A DNA stretch of 64,000 nt from Ryuthela nishihirai (GCA_038380435.1 JAWZYU010000760.1:1-64000); one strand, 5' to 3'. Positions 1 to 11,084 are shown, counted from the stretch's first letter. Notes: generated from the letters alone by a model not told the origin. A program made the numbers and translations.

Positions 1-3000
1 CCTTTTATTTGTCTTTGTGTCTACCTGCCTGTCTGCTATTGTATCTTCTGTCCTTTTATTTGTCTTTGTGTCTACCTGCCTGTCTGTTATTGTATCTTCT
101 GTCCTTTTATTTGTCTTTGTGTCTACCTGCCTGTCTGTTATTGTATCTTCTGTCCTTTTATTTGTCTTTGTGTCTACCTGCCTGTCTGTTATTGTATCTT
201 CTGTCCTTTTATTTGTCTTTGTGTCTACCTGCCTGTCTGTTATTGTATCTTCTGTCCTTTTATTTGTCTTTGTGTCTACCTGCTTGTCTGTTATTGTATC
301 TTCTGTCCTTTTATTTGTCTTTGTGTCTACCTGCTTGTCTGCTATTGTATCTTCTGTCCTTTTATTTGTCTTTGTGTCTACCTGCCTGTCTGCTATTGTA
401 TCTTCTGTCCTTTTATTTGTCTTTGTGTCTACCTGCCTGTCTGTTATTGTATCTTCTGTCCTTTTATTTGTCTTTGTGTCTACCTGCCTGTCTGCTATTG
501 TATCTTCTGTCCTTTTATTTGTCTTTGTGTCTACCTGCCTGTCTGTTATTGTATCTTCTGTCCTTTTATTTGTCTTTGTGTCTACCTGCCTGTCTGTTAT
601 TGTATCTTCTGTCCTTTTATTTGTCTTTGTGTCTACCTGCCTGTCTGTTATTGTATCTTCTGTCCTTTTATTTGTCTTTGTGTCTACCTGCCTGTCTGTT
701 ATTGTATCTTCTGTCCTTTTATTTGTCTTTGTGTCTACCTGCCTGTCTGCTATTGTATCTTCTGTCCTTTTATTTGTCTTTGTGTCTACCTGCCTGTCTG
801 TTATTGTATCTTCTGTCCTTTTATTTGTCTTTGTGTCTACCTGCCTGTCTGTTATTGTATCTTCTGTCCTTTTATTTGTCTTTGTGTCTACCTGCCTGTC
901 TGTTATTGTATCTTCTGTCCTTTTATTTGTCTTTGTGTCTACCTGCCTGTCTGCTATTGTATCTTCTGTCCTTTTATTTGTCTTTGTGTCTACCTGCCTG
1001 TCTGTTATTGTATCTTCTGTCCTTTTATTTGTCTTTGTGTCTACCTGCCTGTCTGTTATTGTATCTTCTGTCCTTTTATTTGTCTTTGTGTCTACCTGCC
1101 TGTCTGCTATTGTATCTTCTGTCCTTTTATTTGTCTTTGTGTCTACCTGCCTGTCTGTTATTGTATCTTCTGTCCTTTTATTTGTCTTTGTGTCTACCTG
1201 CCTGTCTGTTATTGTATCTTCTGTCCTTTTATTTGTCTTTGTGTCTACCTGCCTGTCTGTTATTGTATCTTCTGTCCTTTTATTTGTCTTTGTGTCTACC
1301 TGCCTGTCTGTTATTGTATCTTCTGTCCTTTTATTTGTCTTTGTGTCTACCTGCTTGTCTGCTATTGTATCTTCTGTCCTTTTATTTGTCTTTGTGTCTA
1401 CCTGCCTGTCTGTTATTGTATCTTCTGTCCTTTTATTTGTCTTTGTGTCTACCTGCTTGTCTGTTATTGTATCTTCTGTCCTTTTATTTGTCTTTGTGTC
1501 TACCTGCCTGTCTGTTATTGTATCTTCTGTCCTTTTATTTGTCTTTGTGTCTACCTGCCTGTCTGCTATTGTATCTTCTGTCCTTTTATTTGTCTTTGTG
1601 TCTACCTGCCTGTCTGTTATTGTATCTTCTGTCCTTTTATTTGTCTTTGTGTCTACCTGCTTGTCTGTTATTGTATCTTCTGTCCTTTTATTTGTCTTTG
1701 TGTCTACCTGCTTGTCTGTTATTGTATCTTCTGTCCTTTTATTTGTCTTTGTGTCTACCTGCCTGTCTGTTATTGTATCTTCTGTCCTTTTATTTGTCTT
1801 TGTGTCTACCTGCCTGTCTGTTATTGTATCTTCTGTCCTTTTATTTGTCTTTGTGTCTACCTGCCTGTCTGTTATTGTATCTTCTGTCCTTTTATTTGTC
1901 TTTGTGTCTACCTGCCTGTCTGCTATTGTATCTTCTGTCCTTTTATTTGTCTTTGTGTCTACCTGCCTGTCTGTTATTGTATCTTCTGTCCTTTTATTTG
2001 TCTTTGTGTCTACCTGCCTGTCTGTTATTGTATCTTCTGTCCTTTTATTTGTCTTTGTGTCTACCTGCCTGTCTGTTATTGTATCTTCTGTCCTTTTATT
2101 TGTCTTTGTGTCTACCTGCCTGTCTGTTATTGTATCTTCTGTCCTTTTATTTGTCTTTGTGTCTACCTGCCTGTCTGTTATTGTATCTTCTGTCCTTTTA
2201 TTTGTCTTTGTGTCTACCTGCCTGTCTGTTATTGTATCTTCTGTCCTTTTATTTGTCTTTGTGTCTACCTGCCTGTCTGTTATTGTATCTTCTGTCCTTT
2301 TATTTGTCTTTGTGTCTACCTGCCTGTCTGTTATTGTATCTTCTGTCCTTTTATTTGTCTTTGTGTCTACCTGCCTGTCTGTTATTGTATCTTCTGTCCT
2401 TTTATTTGTCTTTGTGTCTACCTGCCTGTCTGCTATTGTATCTTCTGTCCTTTTATTTGTCTTTGTGTCTACCTGCCTGTCTGCTATTGTATCTTCTGTC
2501 CTTTTATTTGTCTTTGTGTCTACCTGCCTGTCTGTTATTGTATCTTCTGTCCTTTTATTTGTCTTTGTGTCTACCTGCCTGTCTGTTATTGTATCTTCTG
2601 TCCTTTTATTTGTCTTTGTGTCTACCTGCCTGTCTGTTATTGTATCTTCTGTCCTTTTATTTGTCTTTGTGTCTACCTGCCTGTCTGTTATTGTATCTTC
2701 TGTCCTTTTATTTGTCTTTGTGTCTACCTGCCTGTCTGTTATTGTATCTTCTGTCCTTTTATTTGTCTTTGTGTCTACCTGCCTGTCTGTTATTGTATCT
2801 TCTGTCCTTTTATTTGTCTTTGTGTCTACCTGCTTGTCTGTTATTGTATCTTCTGTCCTTTTATTTGTCTTTGTGTCTACCTGCCTGTCTGTTATTGTAT
2901 CTTCTGTCCTTTTATTTGTCTTTGTGTCTACCTGCCTGTCTGTTATTGTATCTTCTGTCCTTTTATTTGTCTTTGTGTCTACCTGCCTGTCTGTTATTGT

Positions 3001-3310
3001 ATCTTCTGTCCTTTTATTTGTCTTTGTGTCTACCTGCCTGTCTGTTATTGTATCTTCTGTCCTTTTATTTGTCTTTGTGTCTACCTGCCTGTCTGTTATT
3101 GTATCTTCTGTCCCTTTATTTGTCTTTGTGTCTACCTGCCTGTCTGCTATTGTATCTTCTGTCCTTTTATTTGTCTTTGTGTCTACCTGCCTGTCTGTTA
3201 TTGTATCTTCTGTCCTTTTATTTGTCTTTGTGTCTACCTGCCTGTCTGTTATTGTATCTTCTGTCCTTTTATTTGTCTTTGTGTCTACCTGCTTGTCTGT
3301 TTTTGTATCT
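1..3310. repeat. 51-bp minisatellite, about 65 copies
   Basis: Head-to-tail array with a 51-bp period: 64 full units plus a partial one, continuing off the left edge of the window. Units are nearly identical. The main variants are GTTATT/GCTATT and CTGCCTG/CTGCTTG. The + strand is rich in T and C. Because 51 is a multiple of three and the unit lacks stops in all three forward frames and one reverse frame, huge repetitive open frames appear. Nothing marks them as genes: several frames are open at once and the peptides are simple 17-residue repeats. Confidence 0.97.
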
Positions 3311-3459
3311 GTCTTTGCATCTTCCAGTCTGTCTGTCTTTGTGTCTGCCTTCCTGTCTCTCTGTCTGTCAGTCTTTATGTCTGCCTTTCTGTCTCTCTGT
3401 CTATCAGTCTTTATGTCTGTCTTGTCTCTCTGTCTTTGTGTCTGCCTCCCTATCTGTCT
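3311..3459. repeat. Degenerate pyrimidine-rich edge of the minisatellite
   Basis: Irregular TGTCTGTCTTTG-like repeats that decay from the 51-bp array. A SINE is inserted at the right edge. No coding signal is seen. Confidence 0.8.
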
Positions 3460-3847
3460 GGGCGGGGGTGGCTCAGTCAGTAAGCGCGCCAGGCTCGTAA
3501 TGTGCAGTTCCCAGGTTCGAATCCCAGCTGGGTCAGCATTGAGATTTATCTCCACAAAATTCCCCGCCCTGCCCACGGTCAGTAGGGGACACCGATGGGC
3601 TTGGAAAGGCCGCCGTCCGTCGGATGGGACGTTAAGCCGTGGCCCCGTGTGTGGGAGAGGCATACCCTGTGCACGTTAAAGAACACGCTGGATGGCCTTG
3701 ACGGGAGGCTACCATCTGTCTCCCAACAGCTGTTCCAGTGGGTCCCCTCCCCCAACATTCTCTGAGCCTTCGGGGTCCATGTGACCTGGCCATTTAGCCC
3801 ATGGTGTGCAAAAAAGTGCCGCTCAGAGGTAAAACAACCCAACCCAA
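3460..3847 (+). mobile_element. SINE-A, full length
   Basis: Reference description of the main SINE family. The 5' head is tRNA-like, with an A box near TGGCTCAGTCAGTA and a B box at GGTTCGAATCC. The anticodon-loop region reads CTCGTAA and the flanking arm looks most like elongator Met tRNA. A conserved middle follows, containing GGGACGTTAAGCC and, further on, GCACGTTAAAGAACACG. The 3' part ends in AAAACAACCCAACCC. Total length is about 388 bp. No clear target duplication is seen here. It probably moved with a LINE reverse transcriptase; the partner is not identified. Confidence 0.9.
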
Positions 3848-4077
3848 GTTGATCAATGGGTAATCTCAGGAATAAAGTCAAGAATTGCAGCAAAATATGT
3901 GGCTTCTTTTACTTGAGATATTATTTTATCTTTTATTTTATTACCTGAATGAATTCATCACATGTTTGATGACATAAATTATTTGACCTTTTCCGAAATT
4001 CCCATAAATTTCTAAATGACGCTTTAAAAATGAATCATATCCACTCGGATATTCTAAGCAACTTAAAAAGTTACCTT

Positions 4078-4292
4078 TTTTACGCCCCCAAAATGAGCAG
4101 GCCAAGTGAGAACGAATTATTTTAGTGATTCGTTATCAAGAATGAATCACTTTACCGATTCGTTCTCACTTGGCCTCCGCTCATCCGGGGCGTTTTTCAT
4201 AATGCGGACGAGTGAATCACGTGACACGAAGATGCATATTCAAGAGATTCACCACTATGAGAGAAACAAACTTTTGAACTTTAACGATACGG
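4078..4292. repeat. Palindromic MITE-like repeat, copy 1
   Basis: An imperfect inverted repeat runs from ACGCCCC (about 4081) to GGGGCGT (about 4193). Its arms include GGCCAAGTGAGAACGAATCA and the complement. About 100 bp of shared flank follows. A second direct copy lies at 4766-4984. It is non-coding and could fold into a long hairpin. It resembles a foldback or MITE element, but I do not recognise the family. Confidence 0.7.
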
Positions 4293-4434
4293 AAGCTCAT
4301 TACTGCCTCTAAATGCTAAACCTAATTTACTTAAAAATAATTGCAATAGTCATATTATTTTTAAAATTTTTCTCCGGTAATTTTTGTGCCGTTTATATTT
4401 GTTTCATTAATTCGATATCGATGCGAACCATTAT

Positions 4435-5130
4435 TGAACTTCTTTTCTATATATATGTTACCGTTAAAGTGCAGAAATCAGTTATTCTACAGATTATCTA
4501 GGTATTGTGCAGATTAACTAGGGTGATCCGTTAACGTGCGGAAAATTGTTTCATTTCTCAAATTACCTAGGTAATCTGCAAATTACCTGGATAATCTGCA
4601 CATTACCTACTAGGCACTCGTTAAAGTGAAAATAAGATCTTTGTTGGAACAACAGGAACGTTTCTGTACGCTTAAATTAACATAATGTTATTTATCTAGT
4701 GTCCGAGAGTAGAGTTGAAACCAGGGTCATCCCTCTGTCAACATGAATCAGTCGTCCGAATTATAAAAAACGCCCCCAAAATGAGCAGGCCAAGTGAGAA
4801 CGAATCATTTTAGTGATTCCTTATCAAGAATGAATCACTTTACCGATTCGTTCTCACTTGGCCTCCGCTCATCCGGGGCGTTTTTTTATAATGCGGACGA
4901 GTGAATCACGTGACACGAAGATTCATATTCAAGAGATTCACTACTATGAGAGAAACAAACTTTTGAACTTTAACGATACGGAAGCCGTTAATGTGCACAT
5001 TACCTAGGTAAAATGCGGAAAACTCTTGATTCCGCACGTTAACGGAGCAAATCAGTTAATCTGCAGATTAGCTAGGTAATGTGCACATTAACGGCTTTCG
5101 AGCTTTAGCGGTAACATATATATACACACA
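4435..5130. repeat. Nested inverted-repeat block with CCTAGG palindromes
   Basis: The outer sides mirror each other: TATATATGTTACCGTTAAAG near 4450 and CTTTAGCGGTAACATATATA near 5104. Inside are several short palindromes built on ATTACCTAGGTAAT and TTAATGTGCACATTA. The second MITE-like copy (4766-4984) sits within. It is probably a nest of non-autonomous DNA elements. No transposase is present. Confidence 0.55.
4766..4984. repeat. Palindromic MITE-like repeat, copy 2
   Basis: Direct copy of 4078-4292 with few differences and the same hairpin arms. It is followed at once by the CCGTTAATGTGCAC inverted repeat, which is absent after copy 1. Confidence 0.7.
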
Positions 5131-5499
5131 TAACTCGGATATGAATACGAGTACGTTTATATAGTCTTCAACTAAGCGTCCGAAAAACGAAAATATTTTA
5201 AATTGACATAGAAATGTGAAATCATAAAGAATTTAAAGAACGCCATAAGACAGCTGATGTTGCTAAGGTGTATGAAATTCTACCGATTTCTTTATCTGAA
5301 ATGGAAATTTGTTCGACGGAATTTTCTTCGAAAGTCTGAGAGACCGCTAGGCGATGGCTCCCCGTTGGGCTTTAGCATTATAGACTTGTGCTTTGCAATT
5401 GAAGAACCTCTGGAAGGGGAGGCGGGAGGGGGGGACGTGGGAACCGAAAAATGGCAACTGAAAAGGATCATCGTGATTTAGATTTTTCCTTTTAAGTCT
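5131..5499. other. Unassigned intronic sequence
   Basis: No recognisable gene, RNA or repeat. The short open frame at 5257-5481 has no family resemblance and no splice context. Confidence 0.5.
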
Positions 5500-5692
5500 T
5501 TACTGGCATAGTGGTTAGGCAGCTAGCGACTGTTCCAGCAAGGCAAACTTTGTGTGTTGTGTTAGCTCTAACTAAGGCAGTGGTCAGCAGTGACTTCGGT
5601 CTTAGTAGGGCATGTCCTTGTATGAGAAGGCCTGTATTAAGCTAGGAGTAGCTTCTAGGATTCTTCTCTGTCCTATATGTCGCAAATCAATC
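5500..5692 (+). mobile_element. SINE-B, tRNA-like head and poly-A tail
   Basis: Starts with GGCATAGTGGTTAGGCAGC, a tRNA A-box-like start, and ends in an A-rich tail of nine A residues. Diverged copies lie at 24500-24660 and 62985-63060 on the - strand. This family shares no body sequence with SINE-A. Confidence 0.65.
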
Positions 5693-5888
5693 AAAAAAAA
5701 AGTGTAAAGTGAAAACCTTCTTGTTTTTGAGTCAAACTTGCCGACATTTATTTCTTCGCAGTTTTCGCTATTACATTAAGCTACAGTCAGCTTCTGATAG
5801 AAACGGTTGTTCGAAATTTTAAACTGCAATATTTTTCAAACTCTGTAAGTTGTTTTCTAATAACACTGGTACCAGTATTTCAAATAAA

Positions 5889-5980
5889 TTAAAAAAATAA
5901 TAAATATCCCCTCAAGCAGCTAGAGGTCTGACAGGAGCGTGTCAGTATATAACCCACACTAAAAGGTATCAATAATTGGG
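5889..5980 (-). mobile_element. SINE-C fragment (3' part)
   Basis: Contains CCCCTCAAGCAGCT and the TGACAGGAGC/GTCAGTATAT body shared with the copies at 12.4, 42.8 and 51.3-51.7 kb. The tRNA-like head is missing. Confidence 0.65.
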
Positions 5981-6200
5981 GTGGGGGGCGGTTCCCACAG
6001 CACCCACCCCCATGAGGAAAACTCTTATTCCGTCTTACGACACTACACGAGTGGCATGAGAAACCTGGAAGTAGAAGATAAAGGTTTGTCTCAGAGGACA
6101 CCAGTAGGCACATGGAGTGTGGGTGGCATTAAAGGGGGTGCGGAGTGCAGCCCGGCTAGGAGTTGGAAAATAAATAGGAGAGCAAAAGCAGCTCCGGTCA
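5981..6200. other. Unassigned sequence next to the 112-bp array
   Basis: GC-rich stretch between a SINE-C fragment and the 112-bp array. It may be the 3' end of the LINE that holds the array. No gene is recognised. Confidence 0.4.
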
Positions 6201-7876
6201 CGAAGGAGTGAATCCCAGAGTTGACAGAGGAGACAGCCCATGTCCCTCAGGTGCATCCTGACTCGGGCACTCCTGATGGACACCATGACCACCTCGCCTG
6301 CTACCTCAGTCTCAAAGGAGTGAATCCCGGAGTCGACGGACGAGCCAGCGCATGTCCCTCAGGTGCATCCTGACTCGGGCACTCCTGATGGACACTGTGA
6401 CCGCCTCGCCTGCTACCTCAGTCTCAAAGGAGTGAATCCCGGAGTCGACAGACGAGCCAGCCCATGTCCCTCAGGTGCATCCTGACTCGGGCACTCCTGA
6501 TGGAAACCGTGACCGCCTCGCCTGCTACCTCGGTCTCAAAGGAGTGAATCCCGGAGTCGACGGACGAGCCAGCCCATGTCCCTCAGGTGCATCCTGACTC
6601 GGGCACTTCTGGTGGAAACCGTAACCGCCTCGCCTGCTACCTCGGTCTCAAAGGAGTGAATCCCGGAGTCGACGGACGAGCCAGCCCATGTCCCTCAGGT
6701 GCATCCTGACTCGGGCACTCCTGATGGACACCGTGACCGTCCTGCCTGCTACCTCGGTCTCAAAGGAGTGAATCCCGGAGTCGACAGACGAGCCAGCCCA
6801 TGTCCCTCAGGTGCATCCTGACTCGGGCACTCCTGATGGACACCGTGACCGCCTCGCCTGCTACCTCGGTCTCAAAGGAGTGAATCCCGGAGTCGAAGGA
6901 CGAGCCAGCCCATGTCCCTCAGGTGCATCCTGACTCAGGTACTCCTGATGGACACCGTGACCGCCTCGCCTGCTACCTCGGTCTCAAAGGAGTGAATCCC
7001 GGAGTCGAAGGACGAGCCAGCCCACGTCCCTCAGGTGCATCTTGACTCAGGCACTCCTGATGGACACCGTGACCGCCTCGACTGCTACCTCGGTCTCAAA
7101 GGGGTGAATTCCGGAGTCGACAGACGAGCCAGCCCATGTCCCTCAGGTGCATCCTGACTCGGGCACTCCTGATGGACACTGTGACCGCCTCGCCTGCTAC
7201 CTCGGTCTCAAAGGAGTGAATCCCGGACTCGACGGACGAGCCAGTGCATGTCCCTCAGGTGCATCCTGACACGGGCACTACTGATGGACACCGTGACCGC
7301 CTCGTCTGCTACCTCGGTCTCAAAGGAGTGAATCCCGGAGTCGACGGATGAGCCAGCCCATGTCCCTCAGGTACATCCTGACTCGGGCACTCCTGATGGA
7401 CACCGTGACCGTCCTGCCTGCTACCTCGGTCTCAAAGGAGTGAATCCCGGAGTTGACAGACGAACCATCCCATGTCCCTCAGGTGCATCCTGACTCGGGC
7501 ACTCCTGATGGACACCGTGACCGCCTCGCCTTCTTCCTCGGTCGCAAATGAGTGAATCCCGGAGTCGACAGACGAGCCAGCCCATGTCCCTCAGATGCAT
7601 CCTGACTCGGGCACTCCTGATGGACACTCTGACTGCCTCGCCTGCTACCTCGGTCTCAAAGGAGTGAATCCCAGAGTCGACGGACGAGCCAGCCCATGTC
7701 CTCAGGTGCATCCTGACTCGGGCACTCCTGATGGACACCGTGACGACCTCGCCTGCAACCTCGGCCTCAAAGGAGTGAATCCCGGAGTCGACAGACGAGC
7801 CAGCCCATGTCCCTTGGATGCATCCTGACTCGGGCATTCCTGATGGACACTGTGACCGCCTCGCCTGCTACCTCGC
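6201..7876. repeat. 112-bp minisatellite, 15 copies, at a LINE 3' end
   Basis: The marker GTGCATCCTGACTCGGGCAC recurs with a 112-bp spacing from 6251 to 7818 (15 copies, moderately diverged). On the - strand the last unit continues straight out of the C-terminal LINE reading frame at 7877-9263. The array is therefore an amplified piece of that LINE's 3' end. The period is not a multiple of three, so it cannot extend one protein frame. Confidence 0.93.
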
Positions 7877-9263
7877 TGATTGCTTGGGAACTTCGGAGTT
7901 CGTTAGCGAACCCTTCTGTGATCGGACACCGGAGAATGTAGTACCCGACATCTGCATCTGGTACTCCACAGCCGCAGTTACTGTGGGCAGCGATCTTAAT
8001 ACGCTCCAGATAAGCTGGGAAGCTCCCATGACCTGCCAGTACCTGCGTTAGATAGTGGTCTGAGGACATCAAAGATAGACCGACCCTTTGCAAGAACGTC
8101 TTCGTTTGAAGACCATTCTCGGTCGTATCCCAGAGCCTCTGCCACTGCCACTCGTCTATAATTCTTTGGCTTAATATAGACTTCATGATATTTTTAGAAG
8201 TCTTGACCGCTATCTCAGGTTAGGTGTCAATACCTGCTGAGCGGGCCAGTTGGTCTGCCCGCTCGCTCCCTTAATGACCTGCATGTGCTTTGATCCAGGA
8301 GAAGGAGACTCTGGGCATGTTCTGATTGCCCAGGAGACGTTTGATCTCATTTACTGTCTGATGCCTACCGTTTGCATCTTCAAGCGCTTGCAGAGCTGCC
8401 CGGCTGTTCGTGTACAACCGGATGTCGTTATTCTGATTGCCGTCATTGAGGGTCCAAATTAGGGCCTCTGATGGCATGCAGCTCTGCTTGGAAGGCCGAG
8501 CCTTATTTGATACCTTCCTCTTATAATCATACACGTTGACTCCTTGATTGTAAACTGTGTACGCAAAGCTCATCCTCTCGTCCAGAGTGATCCCCAAGTA
8601 TTGTAAAGTCGTCATATGGCTGATATTATTGCCATTCAATTTCCCCCCTCCCTCCACCTTGCCCTCTTGGAACCGTCCGTGTATATTTCAACTCCTTGAC
8701 CTGATGGTAACTCCATAGACCATGACACACACAGTTTTCTGGTGGGATGAGTATCCCACTTAGCAGTCTGAGTGTCATAGACCTCAGGGTCATACTGGAC
8801 TCCGAGGAATGTTGCCTTTTCCCTAGCCTGCAGGACTCTGAATATGGTCTCTTCCTTACCAACCGTTAAATGCAGAGGTGGGATCCCTGCTAACACCAGG
8901 AGGGCATCCGTAGGTGTGGTCCTATAAGATGGTGATTCGCAGTAAAGCTGGTCTCTGGGCTGCGAGCAGCTTTCTGCACATGATGGAGTAGTCCGTCGGG
9001 CGCCACCAGGTGCGTGCTCCGTAAGTCAGGATTCTCTCTGTTCCCCTTAAATAAATTTCTTTTAGGACTTCCCCGTGGAGTCCCCATGAGGTGCGAGCCA
9101 TACGCCCCAGTTGCCACATAACTTTCGTGCATTTTACCTTGAGGTCCTGCAGTTGTGGGATCCAGCTCATCCTCTCGTCCAAAGTGATCCCCAAGAATTT
9201 TAAAGTCGTCAAATGGCTGATATTATTGCCATTCAATTTCTCCCCTCCCTCCACCTTGCCCTC
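7877..9263 (-). mobile_element. LINE fragment: RT C-terminus plus RNase H (I/R1/LOA group)
   Basis: Read from 9263 downwards. The C-terminal reverse-transcriptase region includes LGITLDERMSW near 9170 and YGARTWWRPTD near 9010. It is followed by RNase H with IYTDGS near 8680, YTNSRAALQAL near 8390 and WIKAHAGH at about 8271-8295. A Cys-rich C-terminus with CGCGVPDA lies near 7960. Frameshifts split these parts, so the element is dead. About 95 bp at 8565-8660 repeats 9167-9262. The catalytic fingers/palm of RT and the endonuclease are missing. RNase H after RT places it in the I-like superfamily; the clade is uncertain. Confidence 0.8.
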
Positions 9264-9532
9264 TGTCAGTAGAGGACACCGATAGGTTTGGAAAAGCTGC
9301 CATCTAACGGATGGGACTTAAAGACATGATACCATTTGCCGGAAAGACATACGCTGTGTAGCTTAAAGAACACATTGGATGGCCTTGATGGGATGTTACC
9401 ATATGTCTCCTAACAAATGTCCAGTGGGCCCCCTTCCTCCAGCCATCTTTGAGCCATTGTGACCTCCCCATTTAATCCATTATTTGCAAAAGAACGTGCT
9501 GCTCAGAGGTAAACCAACCCAATTCAAATTTG
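9264..9532 (+). mobile_element. SINE-A, old 5'-truncated copy
   Basis: Diverged copy that starts within the conserved middle (CAGTAGAGGACACCGAT) and ends at AACCAACCCAA. It abuts the LINE fragment. Confidence 0.75.
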
Positions 9533-9562
9533 ACACGAGTGATAATTCATTTCGATTATTAA

Positions 9563-9642
9563 CCAGTTGGGTTGTTTTACCTCTAAGCGGCTCTTGTTTT
9601 GCACACAAAAGGCTAAATGGCCAGATCAGGAGAATCCCAACG
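9563..9642 (-). mobile_element. SINE-A fragment (3' end)
   Basis: GTTGGGTTGTTTTACCTCTA and the following GCACAC..GGCTAAATGGCC match the SINE-A 3' end in reverse orientation. Diverged. Confidence 0.6.
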
Positions 9643-9699
9643 GCTAAAATCTTGAATGTGCACAAGTTATGGCACTCCTGCACACAGGTGAAGGGGAGG

Positions 9700-10950
9700 A
9701 GGAAACTCAGCTGGAGGGTCATTGGTCAGCTGGCTCGTAATCTGCCCTTCCCAGATTCGAATCAGCTCCGCAACGCTCCCCACTTCCCTCGGTGAGAAAC
9801 AGGACAGCAAATAGGCTTCGAATTAGCTCCGCAACGCTCCCCACTTCCCTCGGTGAGAAACAGGACAGCAAATAGGCTTCGAATTAGCTCCGCAACGCTC
9901 CCCACTTCCCTCGGTGAGAAACAGGACACCAAATAGGCTTCGAATTAGCTCCGCAACGCTCCCCACTTACCTCGGTGAGAAACAGGACACCAAATAGGCT
10001 TCGAATTAGCTCCGCAACGCTCCCCACTTCCCTCGGTGAGAAACAGGACACCAAATAGGCTTCGAATTAGCTCCGCAACGCTCCCCACTTACCTCGGTGA
10101 GAAACAGGACACCAAATAGGCTTCGAATCAGCTCCGCAACGCTCCCCACTTCCCTCGGTGAGAAACAGGACACCAAATAGGCTTCGAATTAGCTCCGCAA
10201 CGCTCCCCACTTACCTCGGTGAGAAACAGGACAGCAAATAGGCTTCGAATTAGCTCCGCAACGCTCCCCACTTCCCTCGGTGAGAAACAGGACACCAAAT
10301 AGGCTTCGAATTAGCTCCGCAACGCTCCCCACTTACCTCGGTGAGAAACAGGACACCAAATAGGCTTCGAATTAGCTCCGCAACGCTCCCCACTTCCCTC
10401 GGTGAGAAACAGGACACCAAATAGGCTTCGAATTAGCTCCGCAACGCTCCCCACTTACCTCGGTGAGAAACAGGACACCAAATAGGCTTCGAATTAGCTC
10501 CGCAACGCTCCCCACTTCCCTCGGTGAGAAACAGGACAGCAAATAGGCTTCGAATTAGCTCCGCAACGCTCCCCACTTCCCTCGGTGAGAAACAGGACAG
10601 CAAATAGGCTTCGAATTAGCTCCGCAACGCTCCCCACTTCCCTCGGTGAGAAACAGGACAGCAAATAGGCTTCGAATTAGCTCCGCAACGCTCCCCACTT
10701 CCCTCGGTGAGAAACAGGACATCAAATAGGCTTCGAAAGGCACCCATTCACGGATGGGACGTTAAGCCATTGCCTCATGTGCAAGAGAGCTATATCTTAA
10801 GCACGTTAAAGGATACCCTTAACGGGAGGTTTCCATCTGTCTCCTAACAGCTGTACAGTGGATTCCCTTTTCCCAACCTTCTCTCTCCCTTGGGATCCTT
10901 GTGACTTGGCTATTCCGTGTGCAAAAAAGTGTCCCTCAAAATTAAAACAA
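9700..10950 (+). mobile_element. Old SINE-A copy expanded by an internal array
   Basis: Head remains (TCAGCTGGCTCGTAATCTG, then a B-box-like CAGATTCGAATC) lie near 9730-9762. The conserved middle (GGATGGGACGTTAAGCC) and the 3' end lie at 10738-10948. Between them, the short linker has grown into a 61-bp tandem array. Confidence 0.75.
9756..10736. repeat. 61-bp minisatellite, about 16 copies, inside a SINE
   Basis: The unit starts TCGAATTAGCTCCGCAACGC and ends CAAATAGGCT, with a 61-bp period. The main variants are ACTTCC/ACTTAC and GACAGC/GACACC, partly alternating from unit to unit, which suggests amplification by doublets. It begins at the SINE B box and ends where the conserved SINE middle resumes. 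Confidence 0.95.
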
Positions 10951-11002
10951 TTTACAGCAACATAAATGCTGGACCATGGCTTAACACCCGGTCTAATGAA
11001 CA

Positions 11003-11084
11003 ACGACGTTTCCAAGCTTATCTGTGTTCCCTACGACTGAGGGCAGAGGTTTATGCAGAGATCAATCTCGAAGCTGGCCCAGAA
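11003..11084 (-). mobile_element. SINE-A fragment, old
   Basis: Diverged middle-to-head part (TTTCCAAGC, GACTGAGGGCAG, GAGATCAATCTCGAAGCTGG). It is interrupted by the younger SINE at 11085. Confidence 0.6.

Noticed and set aside
9..3679. Two giant + strand open frames of 1163 and 1220 codons
   Set aside because: They are products of the 51-bp repeat, which lacks stops in several frames. The second runs on into SINE sequence.
3840..3847. Telomere-like repeats in CCCAACCC tails
   Set aside because: Only two or three units, always at SINE 3' ends. The usual arthropod telomere repeat is TTAGG.
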